Both the position numbers and the translations under genes were made by a program. The notes beneath the pieces were generated by a model. That model was not told the origin of the DNA and searched no databases. It saw only the letters and a list, made by a program, of their open reading frames with translations. From Paraplanobispora siamensis (GTDB lineage: Bacteria > Actinomycetota > Actinomycetes > Streptosporangiales > Streptosporangiaceae), in the NCBI RefSeq assembly GCF_016863175.1, contig NZ_BOOJ01000068.1, positions 1-64,000 of the forward strand: DNA of 64,000 nt. Reading direction: 5' to 3'. Within the stretch, counting starts at the first letter, position 1. Each line of letters begins with the position of its first letter. Of this stretch, positions 32,370 to 40,749 are shown in pieces.

Positions 32370-32701
32370 TCGTCATCACCTCGCGGGAGACCGGCCGTGG
32401 CACCACGGAGATCACAGTCCGGGGGGACCTCGACTCCGTAGCCGCGGTCGAACTGCGGCGCGCTCTGCTCGGAGTCGGTTCGGCCGCGGTCGAGCTCGAC
32501 CTGTCCCAGGTGGAGTTCCTCGACTGCGCGGGCGCCAGGACGCTGCTGTGGGCCGACGAGCACCTGCGCGCGAGGGAGGGCACGCTCACCGTCGTGCGTC
32601 CCTCACGGTTGGTGATGCGGCTGCTGCGGCTGATCGAGTTCGACCAGTACCTGTCGATCGAATGGGCGGTCGGCGCGGGATCCCCGGCTCCGGGGGACTA
32701 A
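32366..32701 (+). CDS. STAS-domain anti-anti-sigma factor
   Basis: 111 aa from GTG 32366, overlapping the preceding TGA. The STAS fold is clear in TTEITVRGDLDSVAAVELRR, then AVELDLSQVEFLDCAGARTL and PSRLVMRLLRLIEFDQYLSI. The phosphorylatable Ser of SpoIIAA-like proteins (usually D-S-x-G) is here DCAGA, with Cys in that place, so regulation by serine phosphorylation may be lost. It likely controls or is controlled by a partner-switching sigma system together with the GAF proteins. Confidence 0.85.
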   Translation: MIVITSRETGRGTTEITVRGDLDSVAAVELRRALLGVGSAAVELDLSQVEFLDCAGARTLLWADEHLRAREGTLTVVRPSRLVMRLLRLIEFDQYLSIEWAVGAGSPAPGD

Positions 32702-32712
32702 CCTGACCGGTG

Positions 32713-33780
32713 ATGTATCGATTCGTTTTCACCCAGGTTCTCAGCCGCTTCGATCCCGAGGACGTGCACCACCTGACGGTCCGCGGGCTCCGTCTGCTGT
32801 CGGTGACGCCGGTGGTGAAGAAGCTGGTCCACCGCCGCCTCGCCCCGCGCGACCCGGCGTTGCGCGTGCAGGCGTTCGGCGTGCACTTCCCCGGCCCGTT
32901 CGGGCTGGCGGCGGGCTTCGACAAGGACGCCGGGTGCGTGGAGGCCATGTCCGCGCTCGGCTTCAGCCACGTCGAGGTGGGCACGATCACCGCCCACGCC
33001 CAGCCGGGCAACGCCAGGCCCCGGCTGTTCCGGCTGGCCGGCGACCGGGCGATCATCAACCGGATGGGCTTCAACAACGCCGGCGCCGGCGCCGCGGCCA
33101 GGGCCCTGAGCCGGGTCAGGGGCGTCCCGGCGATCGTCGGGGTGAACATCGGCAAGACCAAGGTCGTGCCCGAGTCCGAGGCCGTCCAGGACTACGTGGC
33201 CAGCGCCGGGGAGCTGGCGCCGCTGGCCGACTACCTGGTCGTCAACGTCAGCTCGCCCAACACCCCGGGCCTGCGGAACCTCCAGGCGGTGGAGCTGCTG
33301 CGCCCGCTGCTCAAGGCGGTCAAGGAGGTGGCCGACGGCACCCCCAAGCGCACCCCGCTGCTCGTCAAGATCGCTCCGGACCTGGCCGACGAGGACGTGG
33401 ACGCGGTCGCCGACCTGGCCCTCGAACTCGGTCTCGACGGCATCATCGCGACCAACACCACGATCAGCCGCGAAGGCGTGGCCAGCACCGAGACCGGCGG
33501 CCTGTCCGGGCGCCCGGTGAAGGCGCGCTCGCTGGAGGTGCTGCGCAGGCTGCGCTCGAGGGTCGGCGACCGGCTCGTGCTCGTCTCCGTCGGCGGGGTC
33601 GAGGACGTCGACGACGTCTGGGAGCGCCTGCTGGCCGGGGCCACCCTGGTCCAGGGCTACACCGGCCTGATCTATCACGGCCCCCTGTGGGCCAACCGGA
33701 TCCACCGGCAGCTCGCCCGCCGCATGCGCCGCCACGGCGTGACAGATCTGCGCGAGATCATCGGCCGCACCGCGAGCTGA
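32713..33780 (+). CDS. pyrD: Dihydroorotate dehydrogenase, quinone type (class 2)
   Basis: 355 aa from ATG 32713; GTG 32710 is in frame directly before it. The N-terminal membrane-association helices ([14 protein letters not shown]) mark class 2. The barrel shows [49 protein letters not shown] with the catalytic Ser, [15 protein letters not shown] and the FMN phosphate site [10 protein letters not shown] with YTGLIYHGP. It oxidises dihydroorotate to orotate using menaquinone, in pyrimidine synthesis. No other pyr gene is adjacent. Confidence 0.95.
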   Translation: MYRFVFTQVLSRFDPEDVHHLTVRGLRLLSVTPVVKKLVHRRLAPRDPALRVQAFGVHFPGPFGLAAGFDKDAGCVEAMSALGFSHVEVGTITAHAQPGNARPRLFRLAGDRAIINRMGFNNAGAGAAARALSRVRGVPAIVGVNIGKTKVVPESEAVQDYVASAGELAPLADYLVVNVSSPNTPGLRNLQAVELLRPLLKAVKEVADGTPKRTPLLVKIAPDLADEDVDAVADLALELGLDGIIATNTTISREGVASTETGGLSGRPVKARSLEVLRRLRSRVGDRLVLVSVGGVEDVDDVWERLLAGATLVQGYTGLIYHGPLWANRIHRQLARRMRRHGVTDLREIIGRTAS

Positions 33781-33784
33781 GTTA

Positions 33785-33799
33785 TACCCTGGGTGGGTA
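33785..33799 (+). promoter_or_regulatory. CsoR-like copper operator ahead of the copper chaperone gene
   Basis: TACCC (33785-33789) and GGGTA (33795-33799) form an inverted repeat with a 5-base spacer, within a TATACCC...GGGTAAG context. Such TACCC/GGGTA pairs are the target type of the copper-sensing repressor CsoR in actinobacteria. It lies 23 bases ahead of the copZ ATG. No csoR gene is in the window. Confidence 0.55.
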
Positions 33800-33821
33800 A
33801 GGTGCGGACACTGGAGGTGCC

Positions 33822-34025
33822 ATGAGTGTGACCACGTATACCGTGACCGGCATGACCTGCGGCCACTGCGTGAGCTCGGTCAAGGAGGAGGTCGGCGAGG
33901 TCCCCGGCGTCACCGGGGTCGAGGTCGACCTGGAGACGGGCCGCGTCGAGGTGAGCGGCGACTCCCCCGACGACGCGGCCATCCGCGCCGCGATCGCCGA
34001 GGCCGGCTACGAAGTCGCCGGCTGA
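33822..34025 (+). CDS. copZ: Copper chaperone (heavy-metal-associated domain)
   Basis: 67 aa, a single HMA domain. The metal site is GMTCGHC near residue 9-15, with the two Cys residues binding Cu(I). The fold is complete: beta-alpha-beta-beta-alpha-beta with VDLETGRVEVSG and AIAEAGYEVAG. A GGAGGT site precedes the ATG. It would carry Cu(I) to an export P-type ATPase, which is not adjacent; the gene stands alone behind a CsoR-like operator. It could also serve another soft metal. Confidence 0.9.
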   Translation: MSVTTYTVTGMTCGHCVSSVKEEVGEVPGVTGVEVDLETGRVEVSGDSPDDAAIRAAIAEAGYEVAG

Positions 34026-34219
34026 CCCGGGACTCACGGTCGCCGGCCGCGTCTGAGGGCGGGTGAGCCGCCGGACGTACGGCTGCGCCCCGGTCACCGC
34101 CACCCGCCGACCGGGGCGGGCTCCGTCGCCCCACGCTCCTCGGGCGCTTCCGCCCGCGCGCCGCTACGCCGTACGGTGAGTCAGGTCTGCGGCGGGCCAC
34201 GCCACGGCGGCGCGGACCG

Positions 34220-34738
34220 TCACTCCGGGGGAAGTGACGCGGACCCCGGACGGCCGGCGCGGAACAGGGCGAAGGTCTCGGAGAACTGCGAGTGCAGCGG
34301 GGCGGGCAGGGCGTCCGGGGTGAACCAGCCGAGCTCGTCGAACTTGTGCGGCTCGCCGATCGCGACCTCGCCGGGGTCGACCCTGACCGCGAAGACCGCG
34401 GCGACCCAGTGCGAGGTGACCGGGTCGCCGCGCAGGACGTTGCGCACGCCGATCGTCTCGATCTCCAGAGCCTCGGCGGAGTATTCCTCCCGCACCTCGC
34501 GGGCGACGGCCGTCTCGAAGGACTCGCCGTACTCCAGCGCCCCGGCGCCGCAGTCCCAGACCCCCGGCTCGTCCCTGGCCCCGGCGCCGCGCCGGGCCAG
34601 CAGGATCCTGCCCCGCCCGTCGTGACAGACGAACACGCACGAGACCGAAGGCGTCCTCGGTCGTGAACCGGTGCCCCCGTCCGGGGACGGGGCGGCGGCC
34701 GGAGGCCGGACGGCGTCGGAGGAGCGAGCGCTGTTCAT
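34220..34738 (-). CDS. NUDIX hydrolase
   Basis: 172 aa. The Nudix box is GALEYGESFETAVAREVREEY, a good match to the consensus with the REVREE core that binds magnesium. Upstream SCVFVCHDGRGRILLARRG and downstream HWVAAVFAVRVDPG complete the domain (about 30-155). The first 28 residues are a disordered Ala/Pro/Ser leader. Substrate, a nucleoside diphosphate derivative, is undetermined. Confidence 0.9.
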   Translation of the reverse strand: MNSARSSDAVRPPAAAPSPDGGTGSRPRTPSVSCVFVCHDGRGRILLARRGAGARDEPGVWDCGAGALEYGESFETAVAREVREEYSAEALEIETIGVRNVLRGDPVTSHWVAAVFAVRVDPGEVAIGEPHKFDELGWFTPDALPAPLHSQFSETFALFRAGRPGSASLPPE

Positions 34739-34847
34739 GCCTCGGGAGCGTACTCAGCCCCTCACCGGCTCGACCAGCCGTTTTCCGGCGTGGCCTCCGT
34801 ACGGGCCGGTGAGGAGGTGGGAGACCGGGACCTCAGATGCCGGGACG

Positions 34848-36524
34848 TCAGATGCTGGGACGGGTGGAGTCGGCGGCGTGCGTCAGCTCCTCCACGTGCT
34901 TCATGCTCTCGACGACCTTGATGACCCCCGCGCGGTGGCGGCGCCATCCGGTCCCGCCGCGCTGCCAGGGGTGCGGCCCGGACGGCGGGCGGTACTCGAC
35001 GCCGAGCGCGTCCAGCCGCCGCAGGTGCCGTTCCAGCCGGGCGCCGAACGAGGCGTCGGCCGATCCCGCCCAGGCGACCTCCGCCAGCGCGCAGCCCCGG
35101 GGCCAGGCCCGGTAGTCGACGGCCCGGCCGTCGGGCAGACGCTCGCTCCACAGCTGGAACTGGGCCCCCAGGACGTGCCGCGCCTCCTGCGCGCCCCAGG
35201 TCCCGGGCACCGGCTCGAACTCCGCCACGTCGGTCACCGTGATCGCGTCGCCGATGGCGACGGGCTCGTCGGGCGAGGACGCCTCCGCGTAGTCGAAGTA
35301 GAGGGGGAAGATCGGCGTCTGCACCACGTCGTGCCCCGCCCGGGCGGCGCGTTCGGCGACGCCGAGCCCGCGCCACGGCATCACGATCGTGTCGGGGCGC
35401 AGCATGCCGCTGACGAACGCCTCGTCCCACACGACCGCCCGGCTGCCCCGCTCGGCCAGCACGTCGGCGAGCCGCCGAAGGAACCAGGCGTGCATCTCGG
35501 GCAGGCTCGACAGCCCCAGCTCCTCCAGGTAGGCGACGATCTCCGGCGAGGCTGCCCAGTCGTCGAGCACGCACTCGTCCCCGCCGATGTGGACATACGG
35601 CGTCTCGCCGAGGGCCTCCAGCAGTTCGCCGATCACCTCGGCCAGGAAGTCGACCGTCGGCGGGAGAGGGGAGAGGATCGCCGGGGAGATGCCCCAGCGC
35701 TCCAGGACGGTGAACGGCTCCGGCCGCCGTCCCCCGGTCGCCCGCGCGTCCAGCTCCGGGTAGGCGGCGAGGATGGCCGAGGCGTGCCCGGGCACGTCGA
35801 TCTCCGGCACGATCGTCACGGCGCGGGCCCGGGCGTAGGAGGCGATCTCGGTGAGGTCGTCGAGCGTGTAGTAGCCGCCGTGGGGGACGCCGTCGTAGGC
35901 CGGCTCCTCGTGGTAGTAAGTCGTGATCGTCTGCGGCCGGTGCGAGGCCACCTCGTGCAGCCGGGGACGGGTCCGGCTCTCGAAGCGCCACCCCTGGTCG
36001 TCCACCAGGTGCAGGTGGAGCCGGTTCAGCTTGTGCACGGCCATGAGGTCGATCATCCGCAGCACCTCGCGCTTGGGCAGGAAGTGCCGGGCGACGTCCA
36101 GGTGCACGCCCCGCCAGGCGAACCGCGGCGCGTCCTCCACCCGGACGAACGGCACGCTCCCGCCGGCCGGGACGTTGCGGAACGCCGCGTCGGGCAGGAG
36201 CTGGCGCAGCGTCTGCCCGGCGTAGAACGCGCCGGCCGGGCCGGCGGCCTCGATCCGCACGCCCCCGGCGGAGACCTCCAGCCGGTATGCCTCCGCGCCC
36301 AGCGACGCGTCGTGCCCGACCGCGACCGTCCCTGACACGGCCCCTGACTCGGGCCCCGGACCGGGCCCCGAACCGGATCCGGCGGGCCGCAGGTCCAGCA
36401 CGGCCAGCGCCAGCCGTACCGCGTCCACCAGCTCGGCGGGACCGGAGATCGGGGTGCCGGGGGAGAGGTCGAGGGATCCGGAACCGGGCTCGGCGGACAG
36501 GGGACGGGGGAGCAGGTCGGTCAT
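34848..36524 (-). CDS. GH20 beta-N-acetylhexosaminidase
   Basis: 558 aa from ATG 36524; an upstream in-frame ATG at 36611 is less likely. The N-terminal GH20b-like domain ends around 140, then the TIM barrel begins FAWRGVHLDVARHFLPKREV. The catalytic Asp-Glu pair is in HIGGDECVLDD near residue 314. Substrate-binding motifs include DDQGWRFE, EIDVPGHASAI and the C-terminal WGAQE and QLWSERL. A Pro/Gly/Ser linker interrupts the N-domain near 55-70. There is no signal peptide at this start, so it may be cytoplasmic. It releases terminal N-acetylglucosamine from chitin- or peptidoglycan-derived oligosaccharides. Confidence 0.9.
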   Translation of the reverse strand: MTDLLPRPLSAEPGSGSLDLSPGTPISGPAELVDAVRLALAVLDLRPAGSGSGPGPGPESGAVSGTVAVGHDASLGAEAYRLEVSAGGVRIEAAGPAGAFYAGQTLRQLLPDAAFRNVPAGGSVPFVRVEDAPRFAWRGVHLDVARHFLPKREVLRMIDLMAVHKLNRLHLHLVDDQGWRFESRTRPRLHEVASHRPQTITTYYHEEPAYDGVPHGGYYTLDDLTEIASYARARAVTIVPEIDVPGHASAILAAYPELDARATGGRRPEPFTVLERWGISPAILSPLPPTVDFLAEVIGELLEALGETPYVHIGGDECVLDDWAASPEIVAYLEELGLSSLPEMHAWFLRRLADVLAERGSRAVVWDEAFVSGMLRPDTIVMPWRGLGVAERAARAGHDVVQTPIFPLYFDYAEASSPDEPVAIGDAITVTDVAEFEPVPGTWGAQEARHVLGAQFQLWSERLPDGRAVDYRAWPRGCALAEVAWAGSADASFGARLERHLRRLDALGVEYRPPSGPHPWQRGGTGWRRHRAGVIKVVESMKHVEELTHAADSTRPSI

Positions 36525-36594
36525 GGCCCGATCATGCCAAAACGGCCCGGGAACGCCACGCGCGGAGCCCACATGTTGTGCATAGCGGCATGGG

Positions 36595-36633
36595 TCCGGC
36601 CGGATGTCCACAGGCTGTGGACATCCGGCCGGA
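36595..36633. terminator. 18-bp perfect hairpin between the amidase and hexosaminidase genes
   Basis: Arms 36595-36612 and 36616-36633 are fully complementary around a three-base loop. On the minus strand it follows the amidase stop by 12 bases and precedes the hexosaminidase start. There is no T-run. Confidence 0.65.
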
Positions 36634-36645
36634 GATCCCGCGGGT

Positions 36646-37593
36646 CTATCGCAGGTAGTCCTGCAGGCCGTCGACCAGCGCGAGCGCGACCTTCTGCCGG
36701 AACTCGGCGGACCGGAAGAGCCGCGCCTCGGCGGGGTTCTTCATGTTGCCGGTCTCGATGAAGACCTTCGGGACCGTGGAGAGGTTGAGCCCGCCCAGGT
36801 CGTTGCGGTAGTCGAGGGCCTGGCGGCCGATGTAGGTGGAGTACGGCAGGCCGGTGCCCTCGCGGAAGGCCTTGCGGACGGCCAGGCCGAGCTTCTCGGA
36901 CTCGGCGACCATCCGGGCCGTCTGGCTCCTGATCTTCTTCGGCATGATCACGTGGAAGCCGCGGTTGCCCGCGGCCGAGCCGTCGGCGTGCACCGAGATC
37001 GCCGCGTCCGCCCGGGCCCGGTTGCCGATCGCCGCCCGCTCGGTGATGCACGGGCCGAACGGAGTCTGCGGGGTGCGGGTCAGCACGACCTTCGCACCCC
37101 TGGCCCGCAGGAGCGCGGTCATCCGCTTGGACACGTCCCAGGTGAACGCGGCCTCGGAGTAGCCGTTCGGGGTGGTCGTGCCCGTGGTGTCGCAGGCCTT
37201 CTTCTGGGTCTGGACGTCGACCAGCCGGTTGATCTCGGCGGTGTGCCGGAAGTTGTTCTCGTTGTGCCCCGGGTCGACGACCACCACCTTGCCGGCCAGC
37301 GGCTTCGGCGAGGCGGCCCCACCGGTCGCGGGAGCCGCGGATTCGGAGGAGGCTCCGGGATCCGCGGACTCGGCCGTGCCGGTGGGGTCCGGGGCGGGAG
37401 TGTCGTCCGGGGAGCCCGGCGAGGCCGTCTCCTCCGGAGATCCTCCGGAGGGCGTGGTCTGCGCCGGGCTCGCGGCGGGGCCGGTGGCCTGTGCGGAGCC
37501 CGTGCCGGTGTCGTCCTGGGCGCCGCCGCAGGCGGTGACACCCAGGGCGCAGAGGGCAAGGGCCGCCGTGAGCGCTCTGCCAGTCACGTTCAT
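36646..37593 (-). CDS. N-acetylmuramoyl-L-alanine amidase (Amidase_3), lipoprotein
   Basis: 315 aa. The N-terminal signal sequence ends in the lipobox LGVTAC, giving a lipid-anchored protein. An acidic Ser/Pro/Gly linker runs to about 95. The Amidase_3 domain has the zinc ligands His in VVVDPGHNENN, Glu in GYSEAAFTW and His in ISVHADGSA, and the catalytic Glu in VFIETGNM. It cuts the bond between MurNAc and the stem peptide and so remodels or recycles the cell wall. The hexosaminidase gene is next on the same strand, a plausible functional partner. Confidence 0.9.
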   Translation of the reverse strand: MNVTGRALTAALALCALGVTACGGAQDDTGTGSAQATGPAASPAQTTPSGGSPEETASPGSPDDTPAPDPTGTAESADPGASSESAAPATGGAASPKPLAGKVVVVDPGHNENNFRHTAEINRLVDVQTQKKACDTTGTTTPNGYSEAAFTWDVSKRMTALLRARGAKVVLTRTPQTPFGPCITERAAIGNRARADAAISVHADGSAAGNRGFHVIMPKKIRSQTARMVAESEKLGLAVRKAFREGTGLPYSTYIGRQALDYRNDLGGLNLSTVPKVFIETGNMKNPAEARLFRSAEFRQKVALALVDGLQDYLR

Positions 37594-37656
37594 CCCCCCG
37601 TAGGAACCGTCAGCCCACCAATGTACGTGGCCCGACGCCGTGACCGCGGCCGGATG

Positions 37657-37926
37657 TCACCAGACGTGTTCCTCGATCTCCTGTCTCTGCGGGAACGCCT
37701 CCTGTCTCTGCAGGAACGCGGCCAGCTCCCGCGCGTCCTCGGCGTCCACGCCGAGGACCACGCGCGGGCGTCCCCAGGGATGGTCGATCGAATGGGCCAC
37801 GTAGCTGGCCACGGAGTCGGCTCCGGCATCCCCGTGCCGGCCCCGGGCGGCGCGCCACTGCGCCCACGCCCGCTCCAGCTCGGAGGCGGCGCGCTGAGCG
37901 CATGACACCAGTTCTGGATCACGCAT
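37657..37926 (-). CDS. Small protein of unknown function
   Basis: 89 aa from ATG 37926 (upstream in-frame ATG at 37974 possible). Two helical parts, DPELVSCAQRAASELERAWAQW and a C-terminal AEDARELAAFLQRQE, flank SVASYVAHSIDHPWGRPRVVLG. The composition is that of a small actinobacterial regulatory or partner protein. No family recognised. Confidence 0.6.
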   Translation of the reverse strand: MRDPELVSCAQRAASELERAWAQWRAARGRHGDAGADSVASYVAHSIDHPWGRPRVVLGVDAEDARELAAFLQRQEAFPQRQEIEEHVW

Positions 37927-38000
37927 GATTACCCCCTTATCAGGACCTGAGTGAACACCAGACCTGCGTGTCACCCACGGGGGTTTGCCCAGCCTTGGTG

Positions 38001-38033
38001 CCCGCCTGGAAGCGCTGTAACGCTCCAGGCGGG
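38001..38033 (-). terminator. Stem-loop downstream of the LacI-family gene
   Basis: Arms 38001-38010 and 38024-38033 are complementary (CCCGCCTGGA type), with further pairing inside. It begins four bases past the LacI stop on the minus strand. Confidence 0.6.
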
Positions 38034-38037
38034 CCGT

Positions 38038-39123
38038 TTACGATCCGATGGGGCCGGTGCTGCGCCGTACGATCAGCTGCGGGGTGACCTGGCGCATCCG
38101 CGAGGCCTTGCCCGGCTCGGTGATCCGGTCGCTGAGCAGCGCCGCGGCCGAGCGGCCCATCGCCCTGCGCGGCTGGTCCACCGTGGTCAGCGAGATCGGC
38201 GGGGCGCCCGACAGCTGGGAGTTGTCGTAGCCCACCACCGACAGGTCCCCGGGCACCCGCAGGCCGAGTTCGGCCGCGGCGGTCAGCACGCCCGTGGCCA
38301 CGCGGTCGTTGACGGCGAAGATCGCTGTGGGGCGGGGGTCGCGGGACAGCAGGCTCCGCGCGGCCCGCGCGCCGCCCTCCTCGGTGGCCTCGGCCTGCTC
38401 GACCGTGATGTAGGGCGCCAGCGCGTGCCTGCGCATCGCCACCAGGTAGCCCTCGCAGCGGAACCGGCCGGAGGAGGAGCAGGAGCCCTCGATGTGGGCG
38501 ATCCTGCGGTGGCCGAGCTCCACGAGGTGGTCGACGGCCAGGCGGGAGCCGAGCTCGTCGTCGTCCACGACGATGTCCACGCCGCCCAGGTCGATGTCGC
38601 GCTCGCCGACCACGACGGTCGGGGTGTAGGCGGTGGCCTCGATGAGCGTCTCGCTGGTGGGCGGGATGCCGAGCAGGACGAGCCCGTCCACCCGCAGCTC
38701 CAGGAACGCCTCGACGGCCTCGTCCTCGAACGCGGGATCCCACTGGCTGTTGCCGATGAGCAGCCGGAGCCCCTCGCCGTGCAGGCTCTCCTGCAGGCCG
38801 TCGAGGAACTCGGCGTAGAAGGGGTTGTGCAGGTTGGCGACGAGCGCGCCGACCAGGTGGGTGCGGCCCTCGACGAGGCTGCGCGCGACCGCGTTGGGCC
38901 GGTAGCCGAGGTCCCTGGCCGCTTGCAGCACGGCCTGCCTGCGGTGCTCGCTGACGTGCGGTGATCCGCGCAGTACCAGCGATACCAGCGATTTGGAGAC
39001 GCCGGCTCGTTCGGCGACGTTGCGGATGGTGGGCCGCGGGCGCGGTCCGGAACCGTCTGGCGGGACGGTGACGGCGAGCGCGCGGGCTCTGGTGACGGCG
39101 GTGTTGACCGGCGGTCCTGACAT
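38038..39123 (-). CDS. LacI-family transcriptional regulator
   Basis: 361 aa from ATG 39123, preceded by GGGGGAGAGG. The HTH domain (about 31-80) shows PTIRNVAERAGVSKSLVSL and the hinge NAVARSLVEGRT. The periplasmic-binding-protein-like effector domain follows with NLHNPFYAEFLDGLQ, VVVDDDELGSRLAVDHL, SVVGYDNSQLSGAPPISLTT. A 25-residue leader precedes the HTH. The sugar effector is unknown. GH20 and amidase genes downstream on the same strand hint at amino sugars but are separated by other genes. Confidence 0.9.
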   Translation of the reverse strand: MSGPPVNTAVTRARALAVTVPPDGSGPRPRPTIRNVAERAGVSKSLVSLVLRGSPHVSEHRRQAVLQAARDLGYRPNAVARSLVEGRTHLVGALVANLHNPFYAEFLDGLQESLHGEGLRLLIGNSQWDPAFEDEAVEAFLELRVDGLVLLGIPPTSETLIEATAYTPTVVVGERDIDLGGVDIVVDDDELGSRLAVDHLVELGHRRIAHIEGSCSSSGRFRCEGYLVAMRRHALAPYITVEQAEATEEGGARAARSLLSRDPRPTAIFAVNDRVATGVLTAAAELGLRVPGDLSVVGYDNSQLSGAPPISLTTVDQPRRAMGRSAAALLSDRITEPGKASRMRQVTPQLIVRRSTGPIGS

Positions 39124-39280
39124 GGCCTCTCCCCCGGAATGGTGGGTGGGCACCTGTGCGGGTGTCTGGATGCCCTCTCACTCAAAACGATCGAGTTCCG
39201 GATCGGGTACGGCTTTGGCGCGATCTACCTTCGATCTTGACCGTGCGGCTGTCGGGCACCGGCTCCGATAGTCTGCGGAT

Positions 39281-39970
39281 GTGAGTTCGACATCCGGAGC
39301 GGCCAAGCAGGACAAGCCGGTGACGGGCGGCGCACGCCCGGCGCGGCGCAGGCTCAGCGTCGACCGGCGCCGTGAGGAGCTCATGGCGGCGGCTCTGGAG
39401 CTGTTCAGCAAGCACGACGCCGAAGACGTCTCCATCGACGACGTCGCCTCGGCGGCGGGGGCCTCGCGGGCCCTGGTCTACCACTATTTCGGCGGCAGGC
39501 AGGAGCTCTACGTCGCCGCGCTCAGGAGCGCCGCGACCCAGCTGGAGACCCGGCTGCGTCCCCAGGGCAACGGCCGCCCGCTGGACGAGCTGGCCTCCGG
39601 GCTGGAGCGCTATTTCGATTTCGTCGAGGAGCACGCGGCGGGGTTCGCCGCGCTGCTCAAGGGCGGCCCGGCCAACCGCAGCGGTGAGATCGGGGAGATC
39701 GTCGACAGTGTCCGGCACCGTCTGTTCAACCTGATCACCAAGCAGATGCGGGTCGAGGAGCCCGGTCCCGCTCTGCGCATGACGCTGCGCTCGTGGATCG
39801 CCTCCGTCGAGACGGCCGGTCTCGACTGGCTGGAGCACCGGGACATCGAACGGGCGGTGCTGGAGCGCATGCTGGTCGATCACATGGTGGCGCTGCTCGG
39901 GGTGGCCGCGAACCACGACCCGGAGGTCGAAGGGCTCGTCGAGGAGCTCGTCCGCGACCAGTTACTCTGA
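39281..39970 (+). CDS. TetR-family transcriptional regulator
   Basis: 229 aa from GTG 39281. TAGTCT at 39269-39274 fits a -10 element placed so that the GTG is at or near the transcript start; no ribosome site is seen, so translation may be leaderless. The HTH is RRREELMAAALELFSKHDAE, DVSIDDVASAAGASRALVYHYF and GGRQELYVAAL. The C-terminal ligand domain has TGLDWLEHRDIERAVLERML. Divergent from the LacI-family gene, with a 157-base gap between them. Target unknown. Confidence 0.88.
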   Translation: MSSTSGAAKQDKPVTGGARPARRRLSVDRRREELMAAALELFSKHDAEDVSIDDVASAAGASRALVYHYFGGRQELYVAALRSAATQLETRLRPQGNGRPLDELASGLERYFDFVEEHAAGFAALLKGGPANRSGEIGEIVDSVRHRLFNLITKQMRVEEPGPALRMTLRSWIASVETAGLDWLEHRDIERAVLERMLVDHMVALLGVAANHDPEVEGLVEELVRDQLL

Positions 39971-40227
39971 GTCGCCATGAGGGGTCGCCCTGAGGGATCG
40001 CTCCGAAGGTCTTGCAGGTCTTGCGGGGAGTCGCCCTGAGGGCCTTCGACGGAGACGGCGCCAGGCGACTCGGGCGCCGCGACGGATGCGGCGCCCCGGC
40101 GGGTGCGGCGATCTGTGGGGCGGCGCCGGGCGGGCGACGCCGCTTCCCACATGAGCCGACCTACGCGCCCACACGTTCTGTGAGCGCGCGCGTGGTGCCC
40201 CCGGATCGTGCCTCCGACGAGCCCGTC

Positions 40228-40431
40228 CTACTCGGAGCGCTGCTGCGGGATTCCCGCGAGCAGGGCGCGGACCTCGGTCTCCCTGTAGCGACGGTGCCCA
40301 CCCAGCGTGCGGATGGACGTCAACTTGCCGGCCTTCGCCCACCGGGTGACGGTCTTGGGGTCGACGCGGAACATGGTTGCGACCTCCGCCGGGGTGAGCA
40401 GCGGCTCGGCCTCAGGTGTACGAGCTGACAT
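40228..40431 (-). CDS. bldC: BldC developmental regulator
   Basis: 67 aa, the size of Streptomyces BldC. The whole protein is a MerR-type winged helix without effector domain: PLLTPAEVATMFRVDPKTVT, RWAKAGKLTSIRTLGGHRRY, RETEVRALLAG. BldC binds tandem direct repeats cooperatively and delays differentiation in sporulating actinomycetes. A GGAGGAGAGG box lies 8-17 bases ahead of the ATG. The neighbours match the Streptomyces order (hypothetical, then leucine/valine dehydrogenase), which supports orthology. Confidence 0.93.
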   Translation of the reverse strand: MSARTPEAEPLLTPAEVATMFRVDPKTVTRWAKAGKLTSIRTLGGHRRYRETEVRALLAGIPQQRSE

Positions 40432-40749
40432 TTGTGCGGCCTCTCCTCCGTGTGGACCGGCGACAGCGATCCTGCGATTTGACGCTTGTCACGGATGTCC
40501 TCTATGGCCCCTTGCGTGCGGCTATTCGGACCATATGTGGCATCACCCGATGTGACCATACAGCTACGTAGGGCGATTGGCGAGTCTTTGGGAGACTCAT
40601 CTCTCTTGTGTACGCGCTGTAGTCACGCTCGGTGATTCTAGCGACACGTTTCGTGGTATCGCAGTGAAAACGGCAAACTACTCAGTTCGCAGATGCGTCC
40701 CCGGACGTTGACAGCCCCACTTATGCAGGTCAGAGGGGTGATATGCGAC
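40432..40749. other. Upstream region of bldC
   Basis: 318 bases without a gene, holding the bldC leader and promoter. Its composition is lower in G+C than the coding sequence. No hexamer pair is convincing on the minus strand. A TTGACA at 40708-40713 on the plus strand has no partner -10 and probably means nothing. Confidence 0.4.

Noticed and set aside
40708-40713. TTGACA as a promoter on the plus strand near bldC
   Set aside because: No -10 element at 16-19 bases and no plus-strand gene follows.
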